Below are positions 1 to 6,220 of a DNA stretch of 9,411 nucleotides, piece after piece; positions within the stretch are counted from its first letter, which is position 1; each line of letters starts with the position of its first letter. The notes below the pieces were generated by a model that had not been told where the DNA came from, made no database searches, and was given only the letters and a program-made list of their open reading frames with translations. This DNA is from an uncultured Limnohabitans sp. (GTDB lineage Bacteria; Pseudomonadota; Gammaproteobacteria; Burkholderiales; Burkholderiaceae_C). Both the position numbers and the translations under genes were made by a program. Where the stretch lies: assembly GCF_937889215.1 (NCBI RefSeq), contig NZ_CALBEX010000234.1:1-9411 (forward strand), read 5' to 3'.

Positions 1-692
1 CCCTGCAAGAACTCAAGCTCACGGACGATAAATTCCCGTCAGCGGCTTTCGCCGAAGCAGGCTATCAGGCGCAATGGTTTGGTCAAAAAACATACAACGG
101 CGTGGCCCTGATCTCCAAAGCCGAAGGCTCGGATGTGGTCAAAAACATTCCCGGTTTTGAAGACGACATGTCCCGGGTGATCGCCGCCACCTACCCCGAT
201 GGCGCGGGTGGCACAGTGCGGGTCATTGGCGCGTATTTTCCCAACGGTCAAGCGCCAGACAGCGACAAATTTGTCTACAAAATGCGCTGGCTCGACGCGC
301 TGCGCGAGTGGGTGGGCAGCGAGATGCAAAAACACCCAAACCTGGTGCTGCTGGGTGACTACAACATCACCTTTGACGAACTCGACATGTGGGACCCGGT
401 GGCTTTGGCGGGCACCATCCACTGCACCGACGCCGAACGCGAGAAGTTGCAAGACCTCGTCAACCTGGGCCTGGTGGACAGCTTTCGCCTGTTTGAACAA
501 GCCGAAAAGAGCTACAGCTGGTGGGATTACCGCGAGTTTGGTTTTCGCCGCAACCGGGGCCTGCGCATCGACCACATCTTGATTACACAAGCGCTCAAGG
601 CGCGAGCCACGGCCTGCATGATCGACCGAGCACCGCGTAAAAACGAACGCCCCAGCGACCACGCGCCCGTGGTCTTGACCTTGGACAATTGA
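1..692 (+). CDS. xth: Exodeoxyribonuclease III, 5'-truncated by window edge
   Basis: This is the C-terminal 229 residues of a class II AP endonuclease / 3'-5' exonuclease (ExoIII family). Such enzymes cut DNA 5' of abasic sites and trim blocked 3' ends in base-excision repair in the cytoplasm. The reading frame is already open at base 3 and ends with TGA at 690-692. Visible family motifs, numbered from the first visible residue, are LQELK with the metal-binding Glu3, the YFPNG segment with the catalytic Tyr78, LLGDYN (Asp119, Asn121), RNRGLRIDH (Asp190) and the terminal SDHAP (Asp219, His220). All active-site elements expected in this part are intact. The family is about 255-270 residues long, so roughly 30 N-terminal residues carrying the first Asn motif lie outside the window. 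It converges with the alpha-E gene across only 48 bp. The call is secure; the choice between the xth and exoA symbols is nomenclature. Confidence 0.95.
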   Translation, partial: LQELKLTDDKFPSAAFAEAGYQAQWFGQKTYNGVALISKAEGSDVVKNIPGFEDDMSRVIAATYPDGAGGTVRVIGAYFPNGQAPDSDKFVYKMRWLDALREWVGSEMQKHPNLVLLGDYNITFDELDMWDPVALAGTIHCTDAEREKLQDLVNLGLVDSFRLFEQAEKSYSWWDYREFGFRRNRGLRIDHILITQALKARATACMIDRAPRKNERPSDHAPVVLTLDN

Positions 693-740
693 TGCAAATC
701 CCGCAGGTCGAGGCCTTGACGGTTCGACTTAACGCCCCAC

Positions 741-1718
741 TTATGCCGCCTGCGGCATCAAAAACTCGCGGCTGATGCGCCCGCCCAGAACGTTCACCCG
801 CTCTAAAAATTGCGTCAGGTAGGCATGCAAGCCGGTGGCCAAGATTTCGTCGATGCGGCCAAATGCCAACTCAGCGCGCAAGCGCCCAGCATGACGCAGC
901 GTGTCACTGTCTCGGTCATGTGAGACCAGGGCCAAGTTGGACACCACCTCGTTCAAGCTCGCATGCAAGGAGCGCGGCATGTCTGCACGCAAGATGAGCA
1001 ACTCGGCCACGCGTTCGGGGCGGATCACATCGCGGTAAACCTTGCGGTAGACCTCGAAGCCACTGACGCTGCGCAAGATCGCGCTCCAGTGGTAAAAATC
1101 GAATTCCTGGGCCGTCTCGGTCTCGGGCGCGCCATATTGTGGCGCGCCAAAAAAATCATTTTGCATGGCGTGGAACTTCACATCCACCAGCCGCGCGGTG
1201 TTGTCGGCCCGCTCCAAAAACGTGCCCATGCGCATGAAATACAAAGACTCGTCCATCAGCATGGTGCCCACCGTCACGCCGCGTGACAGGTGCGAACGGA
1301 ACTTGACCCATTCAAAGAACTCGGCGGGATCTCGCTCAAACTCGCCACTTTTGAGCATGCGGTTGACCTCCAGCCAAGTCTGGTTTTGCGTCTCCCACAC
1401 TTCGGTGGTCAGCGTTCCCCGCACGGCTCGGGCGTTTTCACGCGCCGCCCGCAGGCAAGAGATGATGGACGAAGGGTTGTCCGCATCCTTGACCATGAAG
1501 TCCATCACATCGCGGGGGTTGATGCTTTTGTAAAGCGACAAGTAGGCAGGCAACAACTCGCTGATGGACAAAATGCCCTCCCAACCCGCCTCTACGGCTG
1601 CAGCAGACTGAGGCAGCAAAGAGGTTTCATAGCTGACGTTCAGCATGCGGGCGGTGTTCTCTGCACGCTCCATGTAGCGGGACATCCAAAACAGATGGTC
1701 GGCGGTTCTTGAGAGCAT
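741..1718 (-). CDS. Alpha-E domain protein (DUF403 / COG2307)
   Basis: This 325-residue, almost entirely helical protein of the alpha-E family is near the usual family length. No signal peptide or membrane segment is seen, so it is presumably cytoplasmic. Its opening (MLSRTADHLFWMSRYMERAENTAR) is characteristic of the family. The motif around residues 16-26 (MERAENTARML) recurs at residues 168-178 (LERADNTARLV), which suggests two related helical repeats. Other conserved-looking pieces are RARAVRG-like text near 94-101 and ISREFLMP at the end. The biochemical role is unknown. By genomic context the family is predicted to work with circularly permuted ATP-grasp and GS-like amidoligases, possibly as a carrier, scaffold or unrecognised enzyme. 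The ATG at 1716-1718 is preceded by AAGGA seven bases upstream, supporting the start. It lies 140 bp downstream of the ATP-grasp gene on the same strand and is probably its operon partner, with a REP-like hairpin pair between them. Confidence 0.93.
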   Translation of the reverse strand: MLSRTADHLFWMSRYMERAENTARMLNVSYETSLLPQSAAAVEAGWEGILSISELLPAYLSLYKSINPRDVMDFMVKDADNPSSIISCLRAARENARAVRGTLTTEVWETQNQTWLEVNRMLKSGEFERDPAEFFEWVKFRSHLSRGVTVGTMLMDESLYFMRMGTFLERADNTARLVDVKFHAMQNDFFGAPQYGAPETETAQEFDFYHWSAILRSVSGFEVYRKVYRDVIRPERVAELLILRADMPRSLHASLNEVVSNLALVSHDRDSDTLRHAGRLRAELAFGRIDEILATGLHAYLTQFLERVNVLGGRISREFLMPQAA

Positions 1719-1724
1719 TTTGAA

Positions 1725-1730
1725 TTCCTT
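1725..1730 (-). promoter_or_regulatory. Ribosome binding site of alpha-E gene
   Basis: AAGGAA on the - strand lies about seven bases before the ATG at 1718. It supports independent ribosome loading on the second cistron despite the structured spacer upstream. Confidence 0.6.
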
Positions 1731-1761
1731 AGCGATTCGAGGCGAGCCATGATTTGGTTTT

Positions 1762-1834
1762 GCAGGTCGGTGGCTTTAGCTCCGACACGAAGCATCAAAC
1801 AAGCAAGATGTCGGGGCTAAAGCCGCCGACCTAC
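1762..1834. repeat. Inverted pair of REP-like palindromes (BIME-like)
   Basis: Two 26-bp arms (1762-1787 and 1809-1834) are inverted copies of each other with only three mismatches, separated by 21 bp. Each arm also contains its own imperfect hairpin. Arm 1 has ends GTCGG (1766-1770) and CCGAC (1782-1786), an inner GGC/GCT stem, a TTTA loop and one bulged T (1771). Arm 2 has ends GTCGG (1810-1814) and CCGAC (1826-1830), an inner GGC/GCC stem, a TAAA loop and a bulged G (1825). An eight-pair stem with a bulged base, duplicated head-to-head, is the architecture of REP/BIME elements. All three differences between arms are transitions, and two fall in the inner stem or bulge, leaving the fold intact. 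As RNA the pair could form one long stem or two small hairpins between the ATP-grasp and alpha-E cistrons. That could affect mRNA decay, relative expression or supercoiling. No RAYT transposase gene is in the window. Confidence 0.8.
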
Positions 1835-1858
1835 GGGGTGACAGGTCATTTACAGGCC

Positions 1859-3322
1859 TCAGTCCTGCAAAATCCAGGTGTCTTTGGTGCCGCCGCCTTG
1901 GCTGCTGTTCACCACCAGAGACCCTTCTTTCAACGCCACGCGGGTCAGGCCTCCGGGCACCATTTGCACCGTGCGGCCGCTCAGCACAAAGGGGCGCAGG
2001 TCAATGTGGCGCGGGGCGATGCCCTTGTCCACATAAGTGGGGCAGCTCGACAGGCTGAGCGTGGGCTGCGCGATGTAGCCTTCGGGGTTGGCCAGCAGTG
2101 CGCCCCGAAAACGTTCGATCTCTGCTTGGGTGGAGGCCGGACCGACCAGCATGCCGTAGCCGCCCGCGCCGTGCACTTCCTTGACCACCAGGTCTTTCAG
2201 GTGGGCCAGGGTGTACTGCAAGTCGTCGGGCTTGCGGCACTGGTAAGTGGGCACGTTTTTGAGGATCGGCTCTTCGCCCAGGTAGAACTTGATCATGTCG
2301 GGTACGTAGGGGTAGATCGATTTGTCATCGGCCACGCCCGTGCCCACCGCGTTGCAGATCGCCACATGGCCTGCTCTGTAAGCCTCCATCAGCCCGGCGC
2401 AGCCCAGCGTCGAGGTGGGGCGAAACACACTGGGGTCCAAAAAGTCGTCGTCCACCCTTCGGTAAATCACGTCGACCCGCTTGGGGCCGCGTGTGGTGCG
2501 CATGTAAACAAACTTGTCTTTCACAAACAGGTCTTGGCCTTCCACCAGCTCCACGCCCATTTGTTGAGCCAGAAAGGCGTGTTCAAAGTAGGCGCTGTTG
2601 TACATACCGGGCGTGAGCACCACCACCGTGGGCTCGGCCGTGGTCGCAGGGCTGCTGGCGCGCAGTGTCTCCAGCAGCAAATCGGGATAGTGCGCAACCG
2701 GGGCCACGCGGTGCTGGCTGAAGAGTTCAGGAAACAGCCGCATCATCATCTTGCGGTCTTCCAGCATGTAGCTCACGCCACTGGGCACACGCAGGTTGTC
2801 TTCGAGCACGTAGTACTCACCCTTGCCCGCGCTGTCGGGGGCGCGCACGATGTCGATGCCGCTGATGTGCGAATAGATCTGGTTGGGCACGTCCACGCCC
2901 ACCATCTCGGGACGAAATTGCGCATTGCGCTCGATCTGCTCACGCGGCACCACGCCCGCCTTCAAAATTTCTTGGTCGTGGTAGACATCGTGGATGAAGC
3001 GGTTGAGCGCGGTGACGCGCTGCACCAAACCGGCCTCCATGCCCCGCCATTCGTTGGCAGCGATCACGCGGGGAATCAGATCAAATGGAATCAAGCGCTC
3101 GGTGCCGCCCTCGTCCTTGCTTTTGTCCTCATCCAACTCGCCATACACAGCGAACGTGATGCCCACCCGCCGAAAAATCATCTCGGCCTCTTCCCGGCGT
3201 GCGATCATGGTCTGAGGGTTTTGCGCTTGCAACCAACGGGCGTAGGCGAGGTAATGGTCTCTGACTTGCCCGGTATCGCCTGCGGCAGGCAGGCGGCTGT
3301 ACATCTCATCGAATTGGCGCAT
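1859..3322 (-). CDS. Circularly permuted type 2 ATP-grasp protein (COG2308)
   Basis: This 487-residue member of the circularly permuted ATP-grasp family (DUF404/DUF407, COG2308) should catalyse ATP-dependent carboxylate-amine ligation through an acyl-phosphate, but its substrates are unknown. Motifs in order are an N-terminal helical region (1-60), a segment around residues 103-130 (TALNRFIHDVYHD), LEDNLRVPSGVSYMLEDR (173-190), TPGMYNSAYFEHAFLAQQMG (237-256), VIYRRVDDDFLDP (285-297), the NAVGTGVADDK segment (324-334), the nucleotide-loop-like VKEVHGAGGYGMLVGP (380-395), YIAQPTLSLSSCPT (416-429), RHIDLRPF (438-445) and the C-terminal NSSQGGGTKDTW (472-483). No conserved block appears missing, so it is probably an active ligase. 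The ATG at 3320-3322 follows AGGAG nine bases upstream, and an extended -10 element sits just above that. In the conserved module it partners alpha-E, immediately downstream here, and the transglutaminase/DUF2126 protein encoded at 6221 onward. Confidence 0.94.
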   Translation of the reverse strand: MRQFDEMYSRLPAAGDTGQVRDHYLAYARWLQAQNPQTMIARREEAEMIFRRVGITFAVYGELDEDKSKDEGGTERLIPFDLIPRVIAANEWRGMEAGLVQRVTALNRFIHDVYHDQEILKAGVVPREQIERNAQFRPEMVGVDVPNQIYSHISGIDIVRAPDSAGKGEYYVLEDNLRVPSGVSYMLEDRKMMMRLFPELFSQHRVAPVAHYPDLLLETLRASSPATTAEPTVVVLTPGMYNSAYFEHAFLAQQMGVELVEGQDLFVKDKFVYMRTTRGPKRVDVIYRRVDDDFLDPSVFRPTSTLGCAGLMEAYRAGHVAICNAVGTGVADDKSIYPYVPDMIKFYLGEEPILKNVPTYQCRKPDDLQYTLAHLKDLVVKEVHGAGGYGMLVGPASTQAEIERFRGALLANPEGYIAQPTLSLSSCPTYVDKGIAPRHIDLRPFVLSGRTVQMVPGGLTRVALKEGSLVVNSSQGGGTKDTWILQD

Positions 3323-3331
3323 GGCTCTTTA

Positions 3332-3336
3332 CTCCT
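3332..3336 (-). promoter_or_regulatory. Ribosome binding site of ATP-grasp gene
   Basis: AGGAG on the - strand is followed by nine bases and then the ATG at 3322. This is a good Shine-Dalgarno and it fixes the start codon of the ATP-grasp protein. Confidence 0.65.
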
Positions 3337-3342
3337 GACTAC

Positions 3343-3351
3343 ACTATAGCA
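3343..3351 (-). promoter_or_regulatory. Candidate extended -10 promoter for ATP-grasp/alpha-E
   Basis: On the - strand the sequence reads TGCTATAGT, that is TG-N followed by TATAGT (-10 hexamer at 3343-3348). This matches a sigma-70 extended -10 element. Only a poor -35 (GACTTG, 17 bp upstream) is present, which extended -10 promoters tolerate. It would give a leader of roughly 15 bases to the Shine-Dalgarno start and let the two-gene unit be transcribed independently of comEC, whose stop codon is about 30 bp upstream. The call rests on pattern matching only. Confidence 0.4.
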
Positions 3352-3380
3352 AGATGCATACCCATCAAGTCAGTGGTCGG

Positions 3381-5948
3381 TTAAGACGGGAACTTGTGGT
3401 GCCAGTAACGCCGACCCACACCCCGCTCGCATTCCATTTTTTCTGGCGTATCGCTGTGCCAGCGTGCCGCGCCGCATTGGCTGGACACCACCAGTGCAAT
3501 GCCCTGATCGCGGTAACGGCTTTCCACCACAGCCGCTGGGTGCCCATAACGGTTGCGGTAACCGGCCTGAACCAAGGCCAGCCGTGGTTGCAGCGCTTGT
3601 AAAAAAGGCAAACTTGACGATGTTTTGCTGCCATGGTGCGGCACCAGCAACAGATCGACGGGGGCCAAGCCCGCTCGAACCAGAGCCAACTCCTGCGCCG
3701 CCTCGATGTCACCCGCCAACAAGGCAGCGCTGCGGGCATTGCTGATGCGCAAAACACAGCTGAGCGCATTCGATTTCAAACTGGGCTGACCCGCAGGCGG
3801 GTGCAACAGTTCAAACAACACCCCATCCCACACCCAGGACTGGCCGGCTTGGCAAGGGGTCCATGCCGGGCGCAAGGCAAGCAATGGGTGCGCGTCTTCC
3901 AGAGAGGACCACAACTGCGCCTGCGGCTGTGTGTTCAACACCGCTGCCGCACCACCGGTATGGTCACTGTCGCGGTGGCTGAGCATCAGGGTGTCAATGC
4001 GTTCGCCCATTTGCATCAGCAAAGGCACCAGCACCCGCTGGCCTGCATCGCTCTCGGCGGAATAGCGTGGGCCTGCGTCGTAAAGCAAGCTGTGGGTGGC
4101 GGTGCGCACCAGCACCGCATTGCCTTGGCCAATGTCAGCGGCCAGCAACTCAAACGCCCCTGCAGCGGGGCGCAGGGGCGACCAAAACAACACCGGCCAG
4201 AACAGAGGCAAACACAAGCATTTCCAAGACAAAGGCATGCGCACCACACAGGCCAAAGCGCCTACCAGCGCCAGCAGCGCCAAGCCCCAAGGCGGCATGG
4301 CGGTGGACACACTGGCCCATGGCCAGGCCGCCATCGCGTTCAGCACGAACGACAAAGGCTGCAACGCCCAAGCCGCCAAGACCCAAGCTTGTGACCACAG
4401 CACACCCAACATGGCCAGCGGCGTGACGACCAAAGTCACCCACGGAATCGCCAACAGGTTGGCCAACAAACCCACCAACGAGACTTGCCCAAAGAACAAC
4501 AGCGTCAAAGGGCCCAAAGCCAAGGTGATGGTCGCTTGCTCTCGCAACAAAGTGAACACTTTGTACAAGCCCACCGAACCCATGCGACGACGGACCTTTG
4601 CACCCAAAAGGTGCCCTAACACGGCCCGCACGCCATTCATGCGCCAAGTCGGTGCATGGCTCTCGTCCTGTTGTGGTGCATCGGGCCTGTGCGTGGCGTG
4701 CAGCGGGTTGTAAGCCATCAACACACCGACCGCCACAAAGCTCAACCAAAAGCCTGGCTGCAAAAAGGCCCAAGGGTCCCAAGCCAGCACCACCGCACAC
4801 GCCATGAGCCAGACCAAGGGCCCGGACCAGTGGCTTGCCGACATCCTGAGCGTCACCACCACGCACAGCATCAGCAAGGTGCGCTGCGCCGGAACGCCCC
4901 AACCGCTGAACAAGGCATACAAGCCGGCCAACAACAGGCCCGACACTGCCCCCACATGAACAGCAGGCCAAAGCAAAGCGACCGCAAAGCCCCACAAAGC
5001 CGACTTGCGCCAAGCCCAGGCCACCAACGCCGAGGCCAACCACGCAAACATGGTCACATGCAGGCCCGAGATGCTCATCAAGTGCGCCACACCGGTGGTG
5101 CGAAACACGTCCCAGTCGCTGCGGTCAATGGCCGCCTGATCGCCTGTGACCAAGGCCGCCACGACCCCGGCCAATTGGGCCGCCTTGCCATCGATTTCGG
5201 TGGGTGACACCTTCGCCAACAAGCGGTCACGGACCGACTGTCGCCAAGCCTCTATCGGGTGCCAAGCCGTGGAGGCCAGCAACGCGGGGGCAGGATCCTT
5301 GGCCCCGGTTCGCACATAGCCCGTGGCCCGAATGCTCTGCTCCCACAACCACAACTCGTAGTCAAAGCCGCCCGGGTTCAGGTTGCCATGGGGCGCCTTC
5401 AGCCGCACCCTCAAGCGCCAGCGTTCACCGGGTTTCACGGGTTCGGGCAGCAAGGTGGTGCTGGCCTCGCTGCCCGAACCGCCACCTTGTGCGTACCAAC
5501 CCAAATACACCTGGGAGGGCAATGAGGCGCGCAAATCCACCCGGTGCAAGGCACCGGCAGGGTCAACCCGCCAGGCTTGCTCGATCCCAAAGCGAAAGCG
5601 CCAACCCTCGGCCTGGCGCTGCGGCATGGCCTGCACCATGCCCACCACCTCTAGGTCTTGGCCCTCCAGTGCAGGGTCGATAGCGCCCGAGCGACTGAGG
5701 GCATGCACGCCTGTGACCGCAAAAGACATGGCCATCCAAACGCAGCACACGCCCAGAGCGCGGACCCAAACGGGTCGCCCGCCCAAGCGAGACACCCCAC
5801 CGGCCAAAGCCACAGCCAGAGCCACAGCTGCCATACCCGCATAGGCCTCCAGCGGCCAAAGCACTTCTTGTTGCAGTTGCGCGGCCACACCCGCGCACCA
5901 AGCCAACAAGCCCCATGCCAAGTTGCGGGACCAGGCCATGCCCGTCAT
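3381..5948 (-). CDS. comEC: ComEC/Rec2 family DNA uptake channel protein
   Basis: ComEC is the inner-membrane protein that carries single-stranded DNA into the cytoplasm during natural transformation. From the ATG at 5948 it has 855 residues, a full family length. The N-terminus has hydrophobic segments followed by a soluble OB-like DUF4131 region (about 90-230). The Competence domain follows, with VTGDQ (267-271) and HLMSISGLHV (289-298) and many membrane helices up to about residue 590. Last is a metallo-beta-lactamase-like domain with DIGQG (605-609), SHRDSDHTGG (657-666; His658, Asp660, Asp662, His663), LLAGDIE (743-749) and PHHGS (770-774). The metal-binding signature is complete, which fits the nuclease proposed to degrade the non-transported strand. 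In-frame starts are TTG 5990 (no Shine-Dalgarno), ATG 5948 and ATG 5939. I prefer 5948 because an upstream small ORF ends there in an ATGA overlap and a G-rich stretch precedes it. Other competence genes are not visible. Confidence 0.94.
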   Translation of the reverse strand: MTGMAWSRNLAWGLLAWCAGVAAQLQQEVLWPLEAYAGMAAVALAVALAGGVSRLGGRPVWVRALGVCCVWMAMSFAVTGVHALSRSGAIDPALEGQDLEVVGMVQAMPQRQAEGWRFRFGIEQAWRVDPAGALHRVDLRASLPSQVYLGWYAQGGGSGSEASTTLLPEPVKPGERWRLRVRLKAPHGNLNPGGFDYELWLWEQSIRATGYVRTGAKDPAPALLASTAWHPIEAWRQSVRDRLLAKVSPTEIDGKAAQLAGVVAALVTGDQAAIDRSDWDVFRTTGVAHLMSISGLHVTMFAWLASALVAWAWRKSALWGFAVALLWPAVHVGAVSGLLLAGLYALFSGWGVPAQRTLLMLCVVVTLRMSASHWSGPLVWLMACAVVLAWDPWAFLQPGFWLSFVAVGVLMAYNPLHATHRPDAPQQDESHAPTWRMNGVRAVLGHLLGAKVRRRMGSVGLYKVFTLLREQATITLALGPLTLLFFGQVSLVGLLANLLAIPWVTLVVTPLAMLGVLWSQAWVLAAWALQPLSFVLNAMAAWPWASVSTAMPPWGLALLALVGALACVVRMPLSWKCLCLPLFWPVLFWSPLRPAAGAFELLAADIGQGNAVLVRTATHSLLYDAGPRYSAESDAGQRVLVPLLMQMGERIDTLMLSHRDSDHTGGAAAVLNTQPQAQLWSSLEDAHPLLALRPAWTPCQAGQSWVWDGVLFELLHPPAGQPSLKSNALSCVLRISNARSAALLAGDIEAAQELALVRAGLAPVDLLLVPHHGSKTSSSLPFLQALQPRLALVQAGYRNRYGHPAAVVESRYRDQGIALVVSSQCGAARWHSDTPEKMECERGVGRRYWHHKFPS

Positions 5949-6040
5949 GCGCCACCCCCCCGCCAAAGCCCAAAATGACAGCAGCCCCAAGTGGACCCAA
6001 CACTTGCCCGGTCATGCACCCGCGCGCCACATCGCTTCAT
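5945..6040 (-). CDS. Possible 31-aa leader ORF coupled to comEC
   Basis: ATG at 6040 is preceded by GGGAGG (6047-6052) at a six-base spacing, the best Shine-Dalgarno in the comEC upstream region. The ORF encodes 31 residues, beginning MKRCGARVHDRASVG, with a Cys-Cys-His near residue 20 and a Gly-rich end. I recognise no family. Its TGA (5945-5947) overlaps the comEC ATG (5946-5948) as ATGA, the classic arrangement for translational coupling. Alternatively it is the true comEC N-terminus: a run of seven Gs on this strand (5955-5961) lies inside it, and one extra base or a -1 slip there would join this ORF to the comEC frame. It could also be chance. It cannot be confirmed from this window alone. 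Confidence 0.35.
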   Translation of the reverse strand: MKRCGARVHDRASVGSTWGCCHFGLWRGGGA

Positions 6041-6046
6041 GCTCAG

Positions 6047-6052
6047 CCTCCC
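6047..6052 (-). promoter_or_regulatory. Strong Shine-Dalgarno upstream of comEC
   Basis: GGGAGG on the - strand lies six bases before the ATG at 6040. No comparably strong site precedes any in-frame comEC start (5990, 5948, 5939). Ribosomes may therefore enter here and reach comEC through the coupled leader ORF. Confidence 0.45.
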
Positions 6053-6064
6053 TGTTTTGGCTGG

Positions 6065-6092
6065 TTTATTTGTCGCTCACTCGAGCGCTCAA
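6065..6092 (-). promoter_or_regulatory. Weak candidate promoter for comEC transcript
   Basis: On the - strand, TTGAGC (6087-6092) and AATAAA (6065-6070) are 16 bp apart, each matching four of six consensus bases of a sigma-70 promoter. The position fits, about 13 bp above the GGGAGG ribosome site. A small CGCTC/GAGCG inverted repeat (6074-6087) overlaps its -35 end and spacer. The matches are modest and chance is possible. Confidence 0.22.
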
Positions 6093-6220
6093 TGGAAGGG
6101 CCTGCGCTGAGCCAAACCGACAACGGTGCGGCGCAAGCCCTTCATGGCGCGTGTCTTGCTTGTTGTAACCGCCCAAGCTGCATTTGTCATGCGTGCAGCC
6201 CCTGTTGCGCTGAACGAGAT

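Larger units (their letters stand above)
1719..1858. other. 140-bp intercistronic spacer, ATP-grasp to alpha-E
   Basis: No ORF of its own is supported here. Reading on the - strand, the spacer holds the tail of the ATP-grasp transcript, then the inverted REP-like pair (1762-1834), then about 43 bp leading to the alpha-E ATG. That last part includes the alpha-E Shine-Dalgarno (AAGGAA, 1725-1730). Neither end of the hairpin pair is followed by a T-tract, so it does not look like a factor-independent terminator. Confidence 0.7.
6041..6220. other. Divergent intergenic region, comEC / transglutaminase
   Basis: These 180 bp separate the possible comEC leader ORF from the transglutaminase start. 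Divergent promoters should lie here. I see only a weak candidate for comEC (6065-6092) and no convincing sigma-70 pair for the rightward gene. No terminator, riboswitch-like structure or RNA gene is recognisable, and the short ORFs crossing the region show no protein-like pattern. Confidence 0.6.

Noticed and set aside
39..662. Open frame of 207 codons opposite xth
   Set aside because: The + strand encodes intact ExoIII motifs throughout; the antisense product has no domain character.
743..758. Perfect 7-bp inverted repeat at the 3' end of the alpha-E gene, considered as a terminator
   Set aside because: It is within the coding sequence for the final MPQAA residues, has almost no loop, and lacks a downstream T-tract on either strand.
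1762..1834. CRISPR or attachment-site interpretation of the inverted arms
   Set aside because: There are only two copies, inverted rather than direct, with no array periodicity, integrase or tRNA nearby; the REP-like reading fits better.
1754..3349. Open frame of 531 codons on the + strand opposite the ATP-grasp gene
   Set aside because: It is exactly antisense to a gene with clear family motifs, is rich in His, Val and Gln as expected for an antisense shadow in high-GC DNA, and shows no recognisable domain.
4150..5043. Gly/Val-rich open frame overlapping comEC in another - strand frame
   Set aside because: It is low-complexity shadow text inside the ComEC membrane domain, whose own frame has all conserved motifs.
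5806..5835. Short tandem-like GCCACAGCCAGA repetition in comEC
   Set aside because: It simply encodes an Ala/Val/Leu-rich membrane helix in ComEC and is low-complexity coding sequence rather than a repeat element.
6074..6087. CGCTC/GAGCG hairpin in the comEC upstream region, considered as an operator or terminator
   Set aside because: The stem is only five pairs with no T-tract and no second copy; this is expected by chance at this GC content.
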